DNA of 64,000 nt from the NCBI RefSeq assembly GCF_030651915.1, contig NZ_JAUSBV010000010.1:310001-374000 (forward strand), in the 5' to 3' direction. This document shows, piece after piece, positions 53,841 to 63,820 of the stretch. A model generated the notes under the pieces. The model was not told the origin of the DNA. It ran no database searches and worked only from the letters and a program-made list of their open reading frames with translations. How positions within the stretch are numbered: position 1 is the stretch's first letter; each line of letters starts with the position of its first letter. The position numbers and the translations under genes are program-made. This DNA comes from Parvibaculum sp. (GTDB lineage: Bacteria; Pseudomonadota; Alphaproteobacteria; Parvibaculales; Parvibaculaceae).

Positions 53841-56800
53841 TTGAAAAGAATGCAGGAATTGGCGGCGATGCCGGGCCGGCTGACGCTCGGCGAAACGCCG
53901 GAAGGCTTCGATGCGCTGGCGCTGGCCGACATCGCGCGCGCATGCCGGAGCATGTCAAATGGCATGGTTGGGCATGTTGCTCGCGACGATGCCCGCATGG
54001 CGGCGCTTGCCGAGGCTCTCGCGTTCTTCGCCCCTGATATCGACGTCGAACTTTTCCCCGCCTGGGACTGCCTGCCTTATGACCGCGTGTCCCCGAACGG
54101 CGATATCAGCGCACGCCGCATGGCGACGCTGTCGCGGCTGGCGGCGCGGGTGGAGACGGGTGGGGACAAGCCGCTCGTCGTCTTGCTCACCGTCAATGCG
54201 GCGCTGCAACGCGTCCCCGCACGGGAAACGGTCAGCGGCGCGGCGTGGTCGGCGCATGTCGGCAACCGGGTCGACCTCGATGCGCTGACCTCCTATCTGG
54301 CGGCCAATGGCTACAACCGCACTGGCACGGTGCGCGAGCGCGGCGAGTTTGCCGTCCGGGGCGGCATCGTCGACATTTTCCCGCCCGGTCTGGAATTGCC
54401 GATCCGACTCGACATGTTCGGCGACACGCTGGACGCGGTCCGGAGCTTCGATGCCGAAAGCCAGCGTACCGTCGGTCAGCTCTCCGGTCTCGACCTCGTG
54501 CCGGCCAGCGAAATTCATCTCGACGCCGAGACGATCCGCCGATTTCGGGCGGGATATGTGGCAGCGCTCGGCGCGGTCAATGACGGTGACCCGCTCTATG
54601 CCGCGGTCAGCGAGGGCCGCAAACATGCGGGCATGGAACACTGGCTGCCGCTGTTCCACGAGAAGCTTGAAACGATTTTCGATTATATGCCGGGTGCGAC
54701 GGTAACCCTCGACGCGCAGGCCGAAGAAGCCAGGGGCGCACGGCTCGAACTCATCAGCGACTATTATGATGCCCGTGTCACGGCGCGCGGCACCAAATCG
54801 ACCGTCGACGCACCGAGCTACAAACCGCTAAAACCCGAAGCGCTCTATCTCGACGCAGCGGAGTGGGATGCCATCCTCGATGCGCGGCCGGTGCGCGCCT
54901 TTACGCCGTTTCGCGTTCCCGAGGGTGCCGGCATCAACCTGGGCGGAAAGCAGGGACGAAGTTTCGCGCCGGAACGCGCGCAGGACGGCGTCAATATTTT
55001 CGAAGTTCTCGGCGGCCACATCGCCGGTCTACGCCGGGCAGGCAAACGGATAGCAATTGCAAGCTGGACGGAGGGCGCACGGGATCGGCTGGCCCATGTA
55101 CTCGGCGATCATGGTATCGGAAATGTTCTCATTGCGGATTCATGGTCTCAAGTTAACACTGTTAGCAAAAATACAGTTTCACTAATTGTTCTCGGCATCG
55201 AGGCCGGATTCGAAACGGCAGACCTCGCCGTCATTGGTGAGCAGGATGTGCTGGGCGACCGGTTGGTACGCCAGCGCCGGAAAAAACGGGCCGAGAATTT
55301 CCTGACCGAAGCGTCGAGCTTGTCGCCCGGCGATTTCGTCGTGCATGTCGATCACGGTATCGGACGGTTCGAGCGGCTGCTGACCATCGAGGTCATGGGT
55401 GCGCCACATGACTGCCTGTTGCTTGTCTATCAAGGCAACGACAAGCTCTATTTGCCGGTCGAAAACATTGAGCTGTTGTCGCGCTACGGTTCGGACGATG
55501 CGGAAGCGCAGCTTGACCGGCTGGGGGGCACCGGCTGGCAGGCGCGAAAGGCCCGTCTCAAGGAACGCATCCGCGAGATGGCCGGCGAGCTCATCAAGAT
55601 CGCCGCCGCGCGCGAGTTGAAAAAAGCTCCCGTCATGGAGCCGCAGCCGGGCGCCTATGACGAATTCTGCGCCCGCTTTCCCTTTACCGAGACCGACGAT
55701 CAGGAACAGGCCATCGAGGCCGTGCTGGCGGATCTGGCACGCGGACGGCCGATGGACCGACTGGTTTGTGGCGACGTCGGATTTGGCAAGACCGAAGTCG
55801 CTTTACGCGCGGCCTTTGTCGCCGCACTGAACGGCTACCAGGTGGCCGTTGTCGTGCCAACGACACTTCTGGCGCGCCAGCATTTCAAAACCTTCAACGA
55901 CCGTTTCCATGGATTACCGGTCAAGATCAGGCAGATGTCGCGGCTTGTCGGCACCAAGGAGATGGCGGAAGCGAAGGCGGGTCTCACCGACGGTACGGTC
56001 GACATCGTCATCGGCACCCATGCGGTGCTCGGCAAACAGATAAAATTCCGCAATCTGGGGCTTGTTATCGTCGATGAGGAGCAACATTTCGGCGTCGGCC
56101 ACAAGGAGCAGTTGAAGGCCCTGCGTGCCGAGGTTCATGTGCTTACACTGACGGCAACGCCAATTCCACGAACGTTGCAGATGGCCCTGTCGGGCGTTCG
56201 CGAGCTTTCGATCATCGCAACTCCGCCGGTCGACCGCCTTGTCGTTCGCACCTATGTCTCGCCGTTCGATGCGGTCGTCATGCGCGAGGCGTTGATGCGG
56301 GAGCATTTTCGCGGCGGGCAGAGCTTTTATATCGTGCCGCGTATTGCCGATCTTTCCGAGGCCGGCGAGTTTCTGAAGCAATATGCGCCGGAAGTGAAAT
56401 TCACGATCGCGCATGGACAAATGGCGCCGGGCGAAATCGAAGACAAGATGACGGCGTTTTACGACGGTAAATACGATGTGCTGGTTTCGACCACCATTGT
56501 CGAATCCGGGCTCGACATTCCGACCGCCAATACGCTGATTGTGCACCGCGCCGATATGTTCGGTCTCGCGCAGCTCTATCAGCTTCGCGGGCGTGTCGGC
56601 CGTTCGAAAGCCCGCGCCTATGCCTATCTGACCGTGCCTGCGAACCGGACATTGACGCCGGCGGCCGAGCGGCGCCTCAAGGTGCTGCAGTCGCTCGACT
56701 CGCTTGGCGCCGGTTTTTCGCTCGCCAGCCACGATCTCGATATTCGCGGCGCCGGCAATCTGCTCGGCGACGAACAGTCGGGCCATATCCGGGAAGTCGG

Positions 56801-57344
56801 ATATGAGCTCTACCAGTCAATGCTGGAAGAGGCCGTGGCCGCAATGCGTGGCGGCGGTGCGGAGGAAGACGAGGAGGGCCGCTGGTCGCCGCAGATCAAT
56901 GTCGGCACGCCGGTGCTTATCCCCGAAAACTATGTGCCCGACCTTGAGGCGCGGATGTCGCTTTACCGGCGGCTTTCCGATGTGGAGACTCGCGCCGAGA
57001 TTGACGGCTTCGGCGCGGAGCTGATCGACCGTTTCGGCAAGCTGCCGGAGGAAGTCGAGTTCCTGCTGAAGATCGTCGAGATCAAGGGCATGTGCCGTGC
57101 GGCCAATGTCGAGAAGATCGAAGCCGGCCCCAAAGGTATCGTGCTGACATTCCGCGACAACACCTTCGCCAATCCGGCCGCCCTGGTCGAGATCATCAAC
57201 GACGAACGCGGGAATGCCAAGCTCAGGCCCGATCACAAGCTCGTCTTCAGGCGCGACTGGGATACGCCCGAAGAAAGACTCACCGGCACCTATGCGCTGA
57301 TGCGGAAACTCGCGGAGTTGGCGGGCGCGGCAAAGGCGGCGTAG
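53841..57344 (+). CDS. mfd: Transcription-repair coupling factor
   Basis: Removes RNA polymerase stalled at lesions and recruits UvrA. The 1167-residue protein has the UvrB-like N-terminus ([12 protein letters not shown]), the polymerase-interacting domain ([18 protein letters not shown]), the translocase with [10 protein letters not shown] near residue 644, [20 protein letters not shown] and LRGRVGRS, and the C-terminal TRCF domain. The start is TTG at 53841 or ATG at 53850; both lack a strong ribosome-binding site. A short A+T-rich stretch (55150-55192) lies inside the gene without breaking the frame. Confidence 0.96.
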   Translation: MKRMQELAAMPGRLTLGETPEGFDALALADIARACRSMSNGMVGHVARDDARMAALAEALAFFAPDIDVELFPAWDCLPYDRVSPNGDISARRMATLSRLAARVETGGDKPLVVLLTVNAALQRVPARETVSGAAWSAHVGNRVDLDALTSYLAANGYNRTGTVRERGEFAVRGGIVDIFPPGLELPIRLDMFGDTLDAVRSFDAESQRTVGQLSGLDLVPASEIHLDAETIRRFRAGYVAALGAVNDGDPLYAAVSEGRKHAGMEHWLPLFHEKLETIFDYMPGATVTLDAQAEEARGARLELISDYYDARVTARGTKSTVDAPSYKPLKPEALYLDAAEWDAILDARPVRAFTPFRVPEGAGINLGGKQGRSFAPERAQDGVNIFEVLGGHIAGLRRAGKRIAIASWTEGARDRLAHVLGDHGIGNVLIADSWSQVNTVSKNTVSLIVLGIEAGFETADLAVIGEQDVLGDRLVRQRRKKRAENFLTEASSLSPGDFVVHVDHGIGRFERLLTIEVMGAPHDCLLLVYQGNDKLYLPVENIELLSRYGSDDAEAQLDRLGGTGWQARKARLKERIREMAGELIKIAAARELKKAPVMEPQPGAYDEFCARFPFTETDDQEQAIEAVLADLARGRPMDRLVCGDVGFGKTEVALRAAFVAALNGYQVAVVVPTTLLARQHFKTFNDRFHGLPVKIRQMSRLVGTKEMAEAKAGLTDGTVDIVIGTHAVLGKQIKFRNLGLVIVDEEQHFGVGHKEQLKALRAEVHVLTLTATPIPRTLQMALSGVRELSIIATPPVDRLVVRTYVSPFDAVVMREALMREHFRGGQSFYIVPRIADLSEAGEFLKQYAPEVKFTIAHGQMAPGEIEDKMTAFYDGKYDVLVSTTIVESGLDIPTANTLIVHRADMFGLAQLYQLRGRVGRSKARAYAYLTVPANRTLTPAAERRLKVLQSLDSLGAGFSLASHDLDIRGAGNLLGDEQSGHIREVGYELYQSMLEEAVAAMRGGGAEEDEEGRWSPQINVGTPVLIPENYVPDLEARMSLYRRLSDVETRAEIDGFGAELIDRFGKLPEEVEFLLKIVEIKGMCRAANVEKIEAGPKGIVLTFRDNTFANPAALVEIINDERGNAKLRPDHKLVFRRDWDTPEERLTGTYALMRKLAELAGAAKAA

Positions 57345-57352
57345 ATTTTCGC

Positions 57353-57826
57353 TTACTGAGAGTTCTGTTCAAGCATCTCACTCAGAAGGCCAACGGCTTG
57401 CATGACGGTGATCGAATAGATTCCGCCCTTTTCCGATTTCCATACTTGATAGCCTTCTTCAAATTCCGCACCGGGCGCGACGTCGCTCTCCAAGAGTTGG
57501 TCCACTGACCCAGCTATTGCCGACATTTCAAAGGGCATGTGGCTGACCGTCATGGTGCCGTCCGGTGTCACGAGTCCTGGAGGTGCGGGTACACCAAGAA
57601 GTGAAACATGAACAGCGTGCATGTCGTTCCATTCTTCAATACGTCCGATGACAACTTTCGTCGTGGTTGGCTCCACCGACTTGATCGACCAGAGCTGATG
57701 CGGTCGGAGAATTGGCTCTGAGGTTTCGTTTTCTGCCATGCCTGTAGTTGAAGCGAATTGAATGCATAAAAAAAGAAGGATGCACCTTGAGATTTTACGT
57801 GCCGCCATAGCCGATTGAGGTTTCAT
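57353..57826 (-). CDS. Secreted hypothetical protein
   Basis: A 157-residue protein with a signal peptide (KISRCILLFLCIQFAST, cleavage probably near GMAENE). The mature part is beta-rich and contains HQLWSIKSVEPTTTKVVIGRIEEW and LLGVPAPPG, which I do not recognise. It ends near a helical tail (VMQAVGLLSEMLEQN). The start overlaps the upstream stop (ATGA), so it is coupled to the membrane protein before it. Codon use is A+T-richer than in flanking mfd. Confidence 0.65.
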   Translation of the reverse strand: MKPQSAMAARKISRCILLFLCIQFASTTGMAENETSEPILRPHQLWSIKSVEPTTTKVVIGRIEEWNDMHAVHVSLLGVPAPPGLVTPDGTMTVSHMPFEMSAIAGSVDQLLESDVAPGAEFEEGYQVWKSEKGGIYSITVMQAVGLLSEMLEQNSQ

Positions 57827-58272
57827 TTTTTGCCTCCGCGCCAGAGACCCCAAATGATCAGGACAACGCCGAGGACCATTGCCACGGACAGGCTGATCAG
57901 CAGAAAGGAGATGATTGCCTCCTGCGTCCCTGAACCTGCCATTCCCTGCGCGGCGATCGGCATCATGCCAGCGCCGGCCCCCCAAATACCCGCCAGCAAT
58001 ACGCCCAGCCAATTGGCGAAGGCGGCATAGGTCACAAGCCAGAACGCACTGAGAAGCGCCACCGAACCGAGCACGAGGCGCGGCCAAAGCAGACCGAGAA
58101 GCACCAGGAACATTCCGTTCATGAGTCCTTCAAGATGCGCCGAAAGTCCCATGCGCGGATTGGCGATGCCCCCGGAAATGAACCCCGTGAGAAGCCCAAT
58201 CAGGAAGAGAACGATACCCAGCAGCAATAACCAATACGCCTGCTGCTCCTGTCGCAGCGACAATGAAGACAT
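57823..58272 (-). CDS. Hydroxylaminobenzene mutase / styrene-oxide isomerase-like membrane protein
   Basis: A 149-residue protein with four membrane helices (about 14-34, 48-70, 75-98, 118-144). The segment NPRMGLSAHLEG with His46 matches the signature region of HabA/HabB and StyC, where a histidine in this position supports haem-dependent isomerisation. Many homologues in non-degraders have unknown substrates. It is translationally coupled to a secreted protein and follows the FrnE-like gene, all on the minus strand. Confidence 0.65.
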   Translation of the reverse strand: MSSLSLRQEQQAYWLLLLGIVLFLIGLLTGFISGGIANPRMGLSAHLEGLMNGMFLVLLGLLWPRLVLGSVALLSAFWLVTYAAFANWLGVLLAGIWGAGAGMMPIAAQGMAGSGTQEAIISFLLISLSVAMVLGVVLIIWGLWRGGKK

Positions 58273-58290
58273 GAAATCCCCCCTTTGGAT

Positions 58291-58944
58291 TTACTGCGCG
58301 GCGCTGACCGCTTCTTCCGCTTCCTTGGCCAGCAGCTTGTCGAACATGCGCACCAGTGTTTCCGGCTCCTGCGCACCGACCATCACCCACTTCGAATTGA
58401 TGACAAAACTCGGGACACCCTGAATGCCGAGTTCGCGCGCGGTCATGTCCTCGCGGCGTACCAGTTCCTTGTCGGCATCGCCGCTCAGCAAGCCGCGCAC
58501 AATGTCGGTGTCCATGCCGGCTTCGGCCGAGGCATCGACCAGTACGTCGTGCGACCCGATATCTTCGCCGTCCTCGAAGTAGCGGCGGAAAAGGATATCG
58601 ACCATTTCGTTCTGGCAGCCGGCCGTACCCGCCCAGCGGATCAGCCGATGGCTGTCGAGCGTATTGGGCGAACGCTCGATCCTGTCGAAGCGGAACTCAA
58701 TGCCGACCGCCGCGCCGAACTCGCGGATCGTGTTGCCCACTTCCCTGGCACGTTCCGATCCGAATTTCTTTTCCATGTAGGCTTTGCGGTCAACGCCCCC
58801 TTCGGGGATCGACGCATCAAGCTGAAAGGGGCGCCAGGCGAGCGTGATGTTCGTACCGCCATGCATCGTCAGCGCTTCGTCGAGACGCTTCTTGCCGATG
58901 TAGCACCACGGGCAGACCGTATCCGAGACGACATCGAGTTGCAT
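58291..58944 (-). CDS. DsbA-family FrnE-like oxidoreductase
   Basis: A 217-residue thioredoxin-fold protein without a signal peptide. The redox motif CPWC is at residues 11-14, and GIQGVPSFVIN carries the cis-proline. It is related to FrnE and 2-hydroxychromene-2-carboxylate isomerase. A cytosolic disulfide or isomerase role is likely; the substrate is unknown. It is divergent from the SDR gene and 18 bp upstream of the mutase-like gene. Confidence 0.88.
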   Translation of the reverse strand: MQLDVVSDTVCPWCYIGKKRLDEALTMHGGTNITLAWRPFQLDASIPEGGVDRKAYMEKKFGSERAREVGNTIREFGAAVGIEFRFDRIERSPNTLDSHRLIRWAGTAGCQNEMVDILFRRYFEDGEDIGSHDVLVDASAEAGMDTDIVRGLLSGDADKELVRREDMTARELGIQGVPSFVINSKWVMVGAQEPETLVRMFDKLLAKEAEEAVSAAQ

Positions 58945-59088
58945 TTCTGGCCTCCGCCGCGCGTTTTCGATGGGTGATTATGAGGCCTGAAACGCAGGGG
59001 CCGCAAGGCACCGGTGGGCCGCCACTTGACGGGGCGGGCGACGCACGCGAAGAGTCCAGCAAAATCAAACGGCTGGAGGCTACACGCA

Positions 59089-59868
59089 ATGACCGAGACA
59101 ACCGAAGTCAGGCTCCCGGATTACGATCTCGGCGGTAAGGTGGCGCTGGTGACGGGCGCGACCAGCGGGCTCGGCAGACGCTTCGCTCTGGTGCTGGCGA
59201 AGGCCGGGGCGAAGATCGCCATTACCGGTCGGCGGGTCGAACGGCTCGCCGCGCTCAAATCCGAGATCGAGGCGACAGGCGGCGTGGCGGCGGCGATCGC
59301 CCTCGACGTCACGGATCCGGCGAGCATCGCGGCCTGCATGGCGGAGGCCGAGCACACGCTCGGACCGGTCGACATTCTCGTCAACAATGCCGGCATGAAT
59401 GTGCAGGCGCTTCCGGCCGAGGTGACGCCGGAAGGCTTCGACACGATGTTCGACACCAATGTGCGCGGTGCCTTCTTCATGGCGCAGGCGGCCGGACGCT
59501 CGATGATGGCGCGGGGCGCGGGCGGCCGCATCATCAACATTGCTTCCATCGGCGCGCATACGGTTCTTCCCGGACTGACGATCTATTGCATGACCAAGGC
59601 AGCGGTCGGCATGATGACCAAATCGCTCGCCAAGGAATGGGCGCGGAAACAGATCAACGTCAACGCGATGTGCCCGGGCTTCATCGAGACCGAACTCAAC
59701 TCGGACTGGTTCGGTACCGAGGGCGGGCAAAAGCAGATCAAAAGCTGGCCCCGGCGGCGGCTCGGGGTCGAGGAGGACCTCGACGGGACGCTGTTGCTTC
59801 TGGCGTCCGACCACGGACGGTTCATCACCGGGTCGCTTTTCACCGTCGATGACGGGCAGTCGCTCTGA
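59089..59868 (+). CDS. Short-chain dehydrogenase/reductase
   Basis: A 259-residue NAD(P)-dependent oxidoreductase. It has TGATSGLG (cofactor loop), NNAG, and the catalytic Tyr-x-x-x-Lys in YCMTKAAVG, ending with the C-terminal FTVDDGQSL. ATG at 59089 has GGAGG upstream; the longer frame from 59014 is unlikely. The substrate cannot be read from sequence; neighbouring acyl-CoA genes suggest a hydroxyacyl or alcohol substrate. Confidence 0.9.
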   Translation: MTETTEVRLPDYDLGGKVALVTGATSGLGRRFALVLAKAGAKIAITGRRVERLAALKSEIEATGGVAAAIALDVTDPASIAACMAEAEHTLGPVDILVNNAGMNVQALPAEVTPEGFDTMFDTNVRGAFFMAQAAGRSMMARGAGGRIINIASIGAHTVLPGLTIYCMTKAAVGMMTKSLAKEWARKQINVNAMCPGFIETELNSDWFGTEGGQKQIKSWPRRRLGVEEDLDGTLLLLASDHGRFITGSLFTVDDGQSL

Positions 59869-59964
59869 CAGACGACGAAATGCCCGATTTTCGGTAACAC
59901 TTCATTAAGCATGATGGCTCATAATTTCCCCGAATCCTCTTTCAAGGTAATCAGAGGACGAATC

Positions 59965-60261
59965 GTGGGAAAACTCTTCGTCGGATTTGTGTTGGGCTTT
60001 CTTGCCTGCACTTGGACTTATGGAATCAATCCGACTGAGGCCGCTTTCGGCCTCAGTCACAAGATTGCTGCGGCCCGCGATCATCTGCAGACTGAGTATA
60101 ACGTCGAGCGGCCGCTCGGCCACAAAGGTCAGTACGCGTGGGTAGGCCGAAACGGCGACGTTAAAACCATCTCGGCCGAGGTCCCGCACCCGACAATAGA
60201 CCCCCTTGAACATCGTCGCGCTTACTGGCTAAGTCAGGCAGGCGGTTTGCCTCCGATGTGA
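59965..60261 (+). CDS. Small membrane-tethered protein (sm1), hypothetical
   Basis: A 98-residue protein with GTG start at 59965 behind AGAGGA. An N-terminal hydrophobic segment (GKLFVGFVLGFLACTWTYG) is followed by a conserved-looking Pro-Thr-Glu-Ala turn, a charged helix and a Pro-rich end. It resembles the 56-residue protein at 61946-62116: both share G-x-V-x-G-F-x-x-C-x-W-x5-P. No domain is known. A near-consensus CtrA-like GTAA-N7-TTAA lies at 59894-59908. Confidence 0.6.
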   Translation: MGKLFVGFVLGFLACTWTYGINPTEAAFGLSHKIAAARDHLQTEYNVERPLGHKGQYAWVGRNGDVKTISAEVPHPTIDPLEHRRAYWLSQAGGLPPM

Positions 60262-60287
60262 AGCGCACCCGCCAGAACGGGGGCTTC

Positions 60288-60383
60288 ATGATCGGTGGAC
60301 TGACTGTTGAGAGCTGGCTGGTTCTTGGGCTACCCGCGCTTGCCATCATGGCATCCGCCGTCAGCTGGTTTCGCGCCCGATGA
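60288..60383 (+). CDS. 31-residue single-pass membrane microprotein, coupled to putP
   Basis: ATG at 60288 with GGGGG upstream opens a frame of 31 codons ending TGA at 60381-60383. The product begins MIGGLTVESWLVLGLP and has one hydrophobic helix (about 8-27) and a basic tail. Its TGA overlaps the putP ATG (ATGA), so putP translation depends on this frame. Other solute:sodium symporters have tiny accessory subunits; a similar role here is inference. Confidence 0.6.
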   Translation: MIGGLTVESWLVLGLPALAIMASAVSWFRAR

Positions 60384-61834
60384 CCGCGACGCTGCCTCTC
60401 ACCATCGCGGTCTATCTGCTGGCGATGCTGGCGCTCGGCGTGGCCGCCTATCGCTTCACCAACAATCTCAAGGACTACATTCTCGGCGGACGGCAGCTTG
60501 GCCGCTGGGTGGCGGCGCTTTCGGCCGGCGCCTCCGACATGAGCGGCTGGCTGATGCTCGGGCTGCCCGGCGCGGTCTATCTCTACGGCCTCAACCAGAT
60601 ATGGATCGCGGTCGGGCTGGTTGCGGGCGCATTTCTCAACTGGCGGTTCATTGCGCGGCGCCTGCGGCGCTATACCGAGGCGGCCGGCGATGCGTTGACG
60701 CTGCCGGACTATTTCGAAAACCGTTTCGCCGACCGGAGCCGCGTGTTGCGCGTCGCCAGCGCCTTTGTGATCCTGATTTTCTTCACGATCTACACATCGG
60801 CAGGTCTTGTGTCGGGCGCCATCCTGTTCGAACAGGTGTTTGGCCTCGACTATCATTGGGCGCTGGCCATCGGCGCCGTCAGCATCCTGTCCTATACGGC
60901 GATCGGCGGCTTTCTCGGCGTCTGCTGGACCGATACGGTGCAGGGCGTGATGATGTTCTTCGCGCTGCTGATCGTGCCGGCCGTCGCCATTTCGGCAATG
61001 GGCGGCGTCGAGGCAATGATTGCCGGTGCCAACAGCGCCGGGCCGACAGGCGCACTCGACGCCTTTCACGACATCAGCCTGATCGGTGCGGTTTCGCTGA
61101 TGGCGTGGGGGCTCGGCTATTTCGGCCAGCCGCACATTCTGGCGCGCTTCATGGCGATCCGCGACGAGGCGGCATTGCCGGGCGCGCAGTTGATCGGCAT
61201 GACCTGGATGGTGCTGGCGCTTTACGGCGCCGTGGCGACCGGACTTGCCGGTATCGGCTATTTCGCCGCCGCGCCGCTCGCCAATCCCGAGACGGTGTTT
61301 CTGGCCTTGTCGCAGGCGCTGTTCAGTCCGGTGATTGCGGGGGTGCTGCTGGCCGCCGTGCTGGCGGCGGTGATGAGCACGGTCTCCTCGCAGCTTCTCG
61401 TGTCGTCGAGCGTCATCGCCGAGGATTTCTGGAAGCGCATTTTCCGGCCCGATGCGCAAGCGCGTGAATTGCTGATGGCGGGGCGGGCATCGGTCATCGT
61501 CATCTCGGTGGCGGCGCTCCTGCTGGCCCTCGACCGGGACAGCACGGTGCTGGCACTGGTCGCCTATGCCTGGGCCGGGTTCGGCGCCGCCTTCGGGCCG
61601 GTGGTGATCCTGTCGCTGTTCTGGGGCCGCATGACGCGCAATGGTGCGCTGGCCGGCATGGTCGCGGGCGCCGCCACGGTCATTGTCTGGAAGCAGCTCT
61701 CAGGCGGGATTTTCGACCTCTATGAAATTCTGCCCGGCTTCGCCGTGGCGATGCTGGCGGTCGTTATTGTCAGCCTGGCCGGCCGTGCGCCGCCGGAGGA
61801 AGTACGCGCCAGGCATGGCGCCATCGCGCATTAA
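60380..61834 (+). CDS. putP: Sodium/proline symporter family protein
   Basis: A 484-residue solute:sodium symporter with about 13 membrane helices. It carries the PutP-typical SDMSGWLMLGLPG near residue 55 and GYFGQPHILARFMAIRD. Proline is the likely substrate by family, but other substrates are possible. It starts inside the stop codon of a 31-codon frame. The N-terminal segment DYILGGRQLG is the normal family opening. Confidence 0.9.
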   Translation: MTATLPLTIAVYLLAMLALGVAAYRFTNNLKDYILGGRQLGRWVAALSAGASDMSGWLMLGLPGAVYLYGLNQIWIAVGLVAGAFLNWRFIARRLRRYTEAAGDALTLPDYFENRFADRSRVLRVASAFVILIFFTIYTSAGLVSGAILFEQVFGLDYHWALAIGAVSILSYTAIGGFLGVCWTDTVQGVMMFFALLIVPAVAISAMGGVEAMIAGANSAGPTGALDAFHDISLIGAVSLMAWGLGYFGQPHILARFMAIRDEAALPGAQLIGMTWMVLALYGAVATGLAGIGYFAAAPLANPETVFLALSQALFSPVIAGVLLAAVLAAVMSTVSSQLLVSSSVIAEDFWKRIFRPDAQARELLMAGRASVIVISVAALLLALDRDSTVLALVAYAWAGFGAAFGPVVILSLFWGRMTRNGALAGMVAGAATVIVWKQLSGGIFDLYEILPGFAVAMLAVVIVSLAGRAPPEEVRARHGAIAH

Positions 61835-61945
61835 CCATTTCACTGTACCTTTTTGAAACAAGCCATTGATTTTGCTTGCGTTTTTATGGTTCGTGCGAGA
61901 GATTTTAACCGTGTTGCAGTTGTAGATTGAGAGGGCCGGACCCCA

Positions 61946-62116
61946 ATGTCCAATTTCCTGATGGGCATTGTTTTCGGATTTTTCCTGTGTGTCTGGGTGC
62001 TCGATGCGAGCCCCATGACCGCAACGGCATCATTGTTTGAGCGTGTCCGCCAGGTGCAGGTCTCGTTCGCGGCCGAGCATGAGCCATTGCCGCAGGAACG
62101 GCCGGCGCGGCCCTAG
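61946..62116 (+). CDS. 56-residue small membrane protein (sm2), related to sm1
   Basis: The frame from ATG 61946 to TAG 62114-62116 encodes MSNFLMGIVFGFFLCVWVLD, then a helix ending in PQERPARP. The hydrophobic segment shares G-x-V-x-G-F-x-x-C-x-W-x5-P with the protein at 59965-60261. It converges on the acyl-CoA ligase, and the two stop codons share one CTAG (62113-62116). The function is unknown. Confidence 0.55.
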   Translation: MSNFLMGIVFGFFLCVWVLDASPMTATASLFERVRQVQVSFAAEHEPLPQERPARP

Positions 62117-63669
62117 ACGCGCCGCAGCGCCCGTCGCATCACCTTGCCATTGGCCGTTCGGGGCAGGCTGTCGACGAAAATCACCTCGCGCGGGCGCTTG
62201 TAGGCGGCCAGGCGCCTCTCGGCCCAGGCGAGAATCGCGGCGGCGTCGGGTTCGGACGCCTCTTTCGGCACCACAAAAGCGGCAATGACCGACAGATCCT
62301 CCCGGACATGCAGCTCGGTGACCGCGACCTCCTGCACATCGGGATGGCCTGCCAGCGCCGCCTCGACCTCCTGCGGCGAGACGCGGTAGCCCATCGCATT
62401 CATCAGGTCGTCGGCGCGGCCGTGATAATGCATGTAGCCATCGGCGTCGAAACTGGCGAGATCGCCGCCGATGAACCACTCGCCGCGATAGACGTCGGCC
62501 TCTTCTTCGGGGCGCCGCCAGTAGCCGAGCATCAGCCCGGGATCGGAACGGTGGACGGCCAGCAATCCGGTCTCGCCGGGGGGCAGCGGCTCGAGACCGC
62601 CATCGACCGGCAGCGCCGCCACGCAGCGGCCGGGCTGCGGCCGACCCGGGCTTCCAGCACGGATTTCCATGCCCGGCGCGGTCGAGACATAGGTCGAGCA
62701 TTCCGACATGCCCAAGGCCTCGTAGAGGTCCTTGCCGGTCGCCTCCCGCCAGTGCTCGAGCAGGGCCGGCGACAGCGCCTCGCCGGCGGTCAGGCCGTGG
62801 CGCAGGTTTGAAATGTCATGCGCGGCGAGATCGCAATATTTCAGGATCTGGCGATAGAGCGTCGGCACGGCGGCAAAGAGCGTGGCGCGCGTCTTTTCCA
62901 TCAGCTTCGGCCAGACCTGCACATCCTTTTCGCCATTGTAGAGAATGGTGGTCGCGCCATTGGCCCATGGGTCGGTCAGGCCGACACCCAGCGTATAGGT
63001 CCAGTTGAAGGCACCGGCATGGAGCATCGTGTCGGCGGGCTCGATGCCGTACCAGCCCCGATACATTGGCCGACGACCCCAGGCGCTGCGATGGGCATGC
63101 AGGACGCCTTTCGGGCGGCCGCTGGTGCCAGAGGTGTAGACCAGGAAGGCCGGATCGTTGGCGCCGGTATCGGCGTAGCCGGCCCGCGGCGCATGCGCCT
63201 TCAAGCGCTCGATCATGGCCGCATCGATCACCCGCACGCCGCCCGTCTGCATGTGCATGCCGGGCGCCAGTGCGACTGCGGCGGCGGCTGAATCCGCGAG
63301 CAGGAAGTCGGCCTCGTCGGCGGTGAGTTGCGAGGAGGAGGGAAGCGGCACGATGCCGGCCGCCAGCGCGCCGAAAAAGAGCAGCGCATAGTCGGATGTG
63401 TTGGGCATGCGGATCATCAGACGTTCGCCGGATGCGAAACCTTCCGCCAGCAACCCGGCCGCCACGCGGCGCACCGCGTCATCGAGTGCGCCATAGCGCC
63501 AGCGCTCGGCCGTTTCGAGCGGCGCGTCGGCGTCGCCGACAACGACCAGCGCGATCTTCTCCGGCGTCTCCTTCGCCGCGCGCGCCAGGCAATAGCGCGC
63601 GATGTTGAAGGATGCGGGGCAGGGCTCGCCGGTATAACCGCGAGCGATGGCGGGAGCGGGCAGGGGCAT
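62113..63669 (-). CDS. AMP-forming acyl-CoA synthetase (benzoate-CoA ligase-like)
   Basis: A 518-residue ANL-family ligase. It has the P-loop VYTSGTSGRPKGV, ALGMSECSTYVST, GEWFIGGDLASFDADGYMHYHGRADD and the C-terminal catalytic Lys in RTANGKVMRR. The overall sequence resembles benzoate/aminobenzoate-CoA ligases. ATG at 63669 is preferred over a longer start. It is divergent from the racemase-like gene and may supply CoA esters to it. Confidence 0.9.
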   Translation of the reverse strand: MPLPAPAIARGYTGEPCPASFNIARYCLARAAKETPEKIALVVVGDADAPLETAERWRYGALDDAVRRVAAGLLAEGFASGERLMIRMPNTSDYALLFFGALAAGIVPLPSSSQLTADEADFLLADSAAAAVALAPGMHMQTGGVRVIDAAMIERLKAHAPRAGYADTGANDPAFLVYTSGTSGRPKGVLHAHRSAWGRRPMYRGWYGIEPADTMLHAGAFNWTYTLGVGLTDPWANGATTILYNGEKDVQVWPKLMEKTRATLFAAVPTLYRQILKYCDLAAHDISNLRHGLTAGEALSPALLEHWREATGKDLYEALGMSECSTYVSTAPGMEIRAGSPGRPQPGRCVAALPVDGGLEPLPPGETGLLAVHRSDPGLMLGYWRRPEEEADVYRGEWFIGGDLASFDADGYMHYHGRADDLMNAMGYRVSPQEVEAALAGHPDVQEVAVTELHVREDLSVIAAFVVPKEASEPDAAAILAWAERRLAAYKRPREVIFVDSLPRTANGKVMRRALRRV

Positions 63670-63820
63670 GGCGCGTTTGTAGAGGCGGAAGCGAAAACCG
63701 GCAAGGGAGCCCGCGCCAGCCCGCCCTTGCGTCAATCCGGCCAGCGTTTACGGGCCTCGCCGCAGCCTGTACAAATCTCCTCCAACAAACGGCAAACAGC
63801 TGAATTCAAGGGAGCACGTC

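Noticed and set aside
57052-57508. A 138-codon plus-strand frame at 57092-57508 crossing the mfd stop.
   Set aside because: It is an out-of-frame reading of mfd and of the opposite-strand secreted-protein gene, without its own ribosome-binding site.
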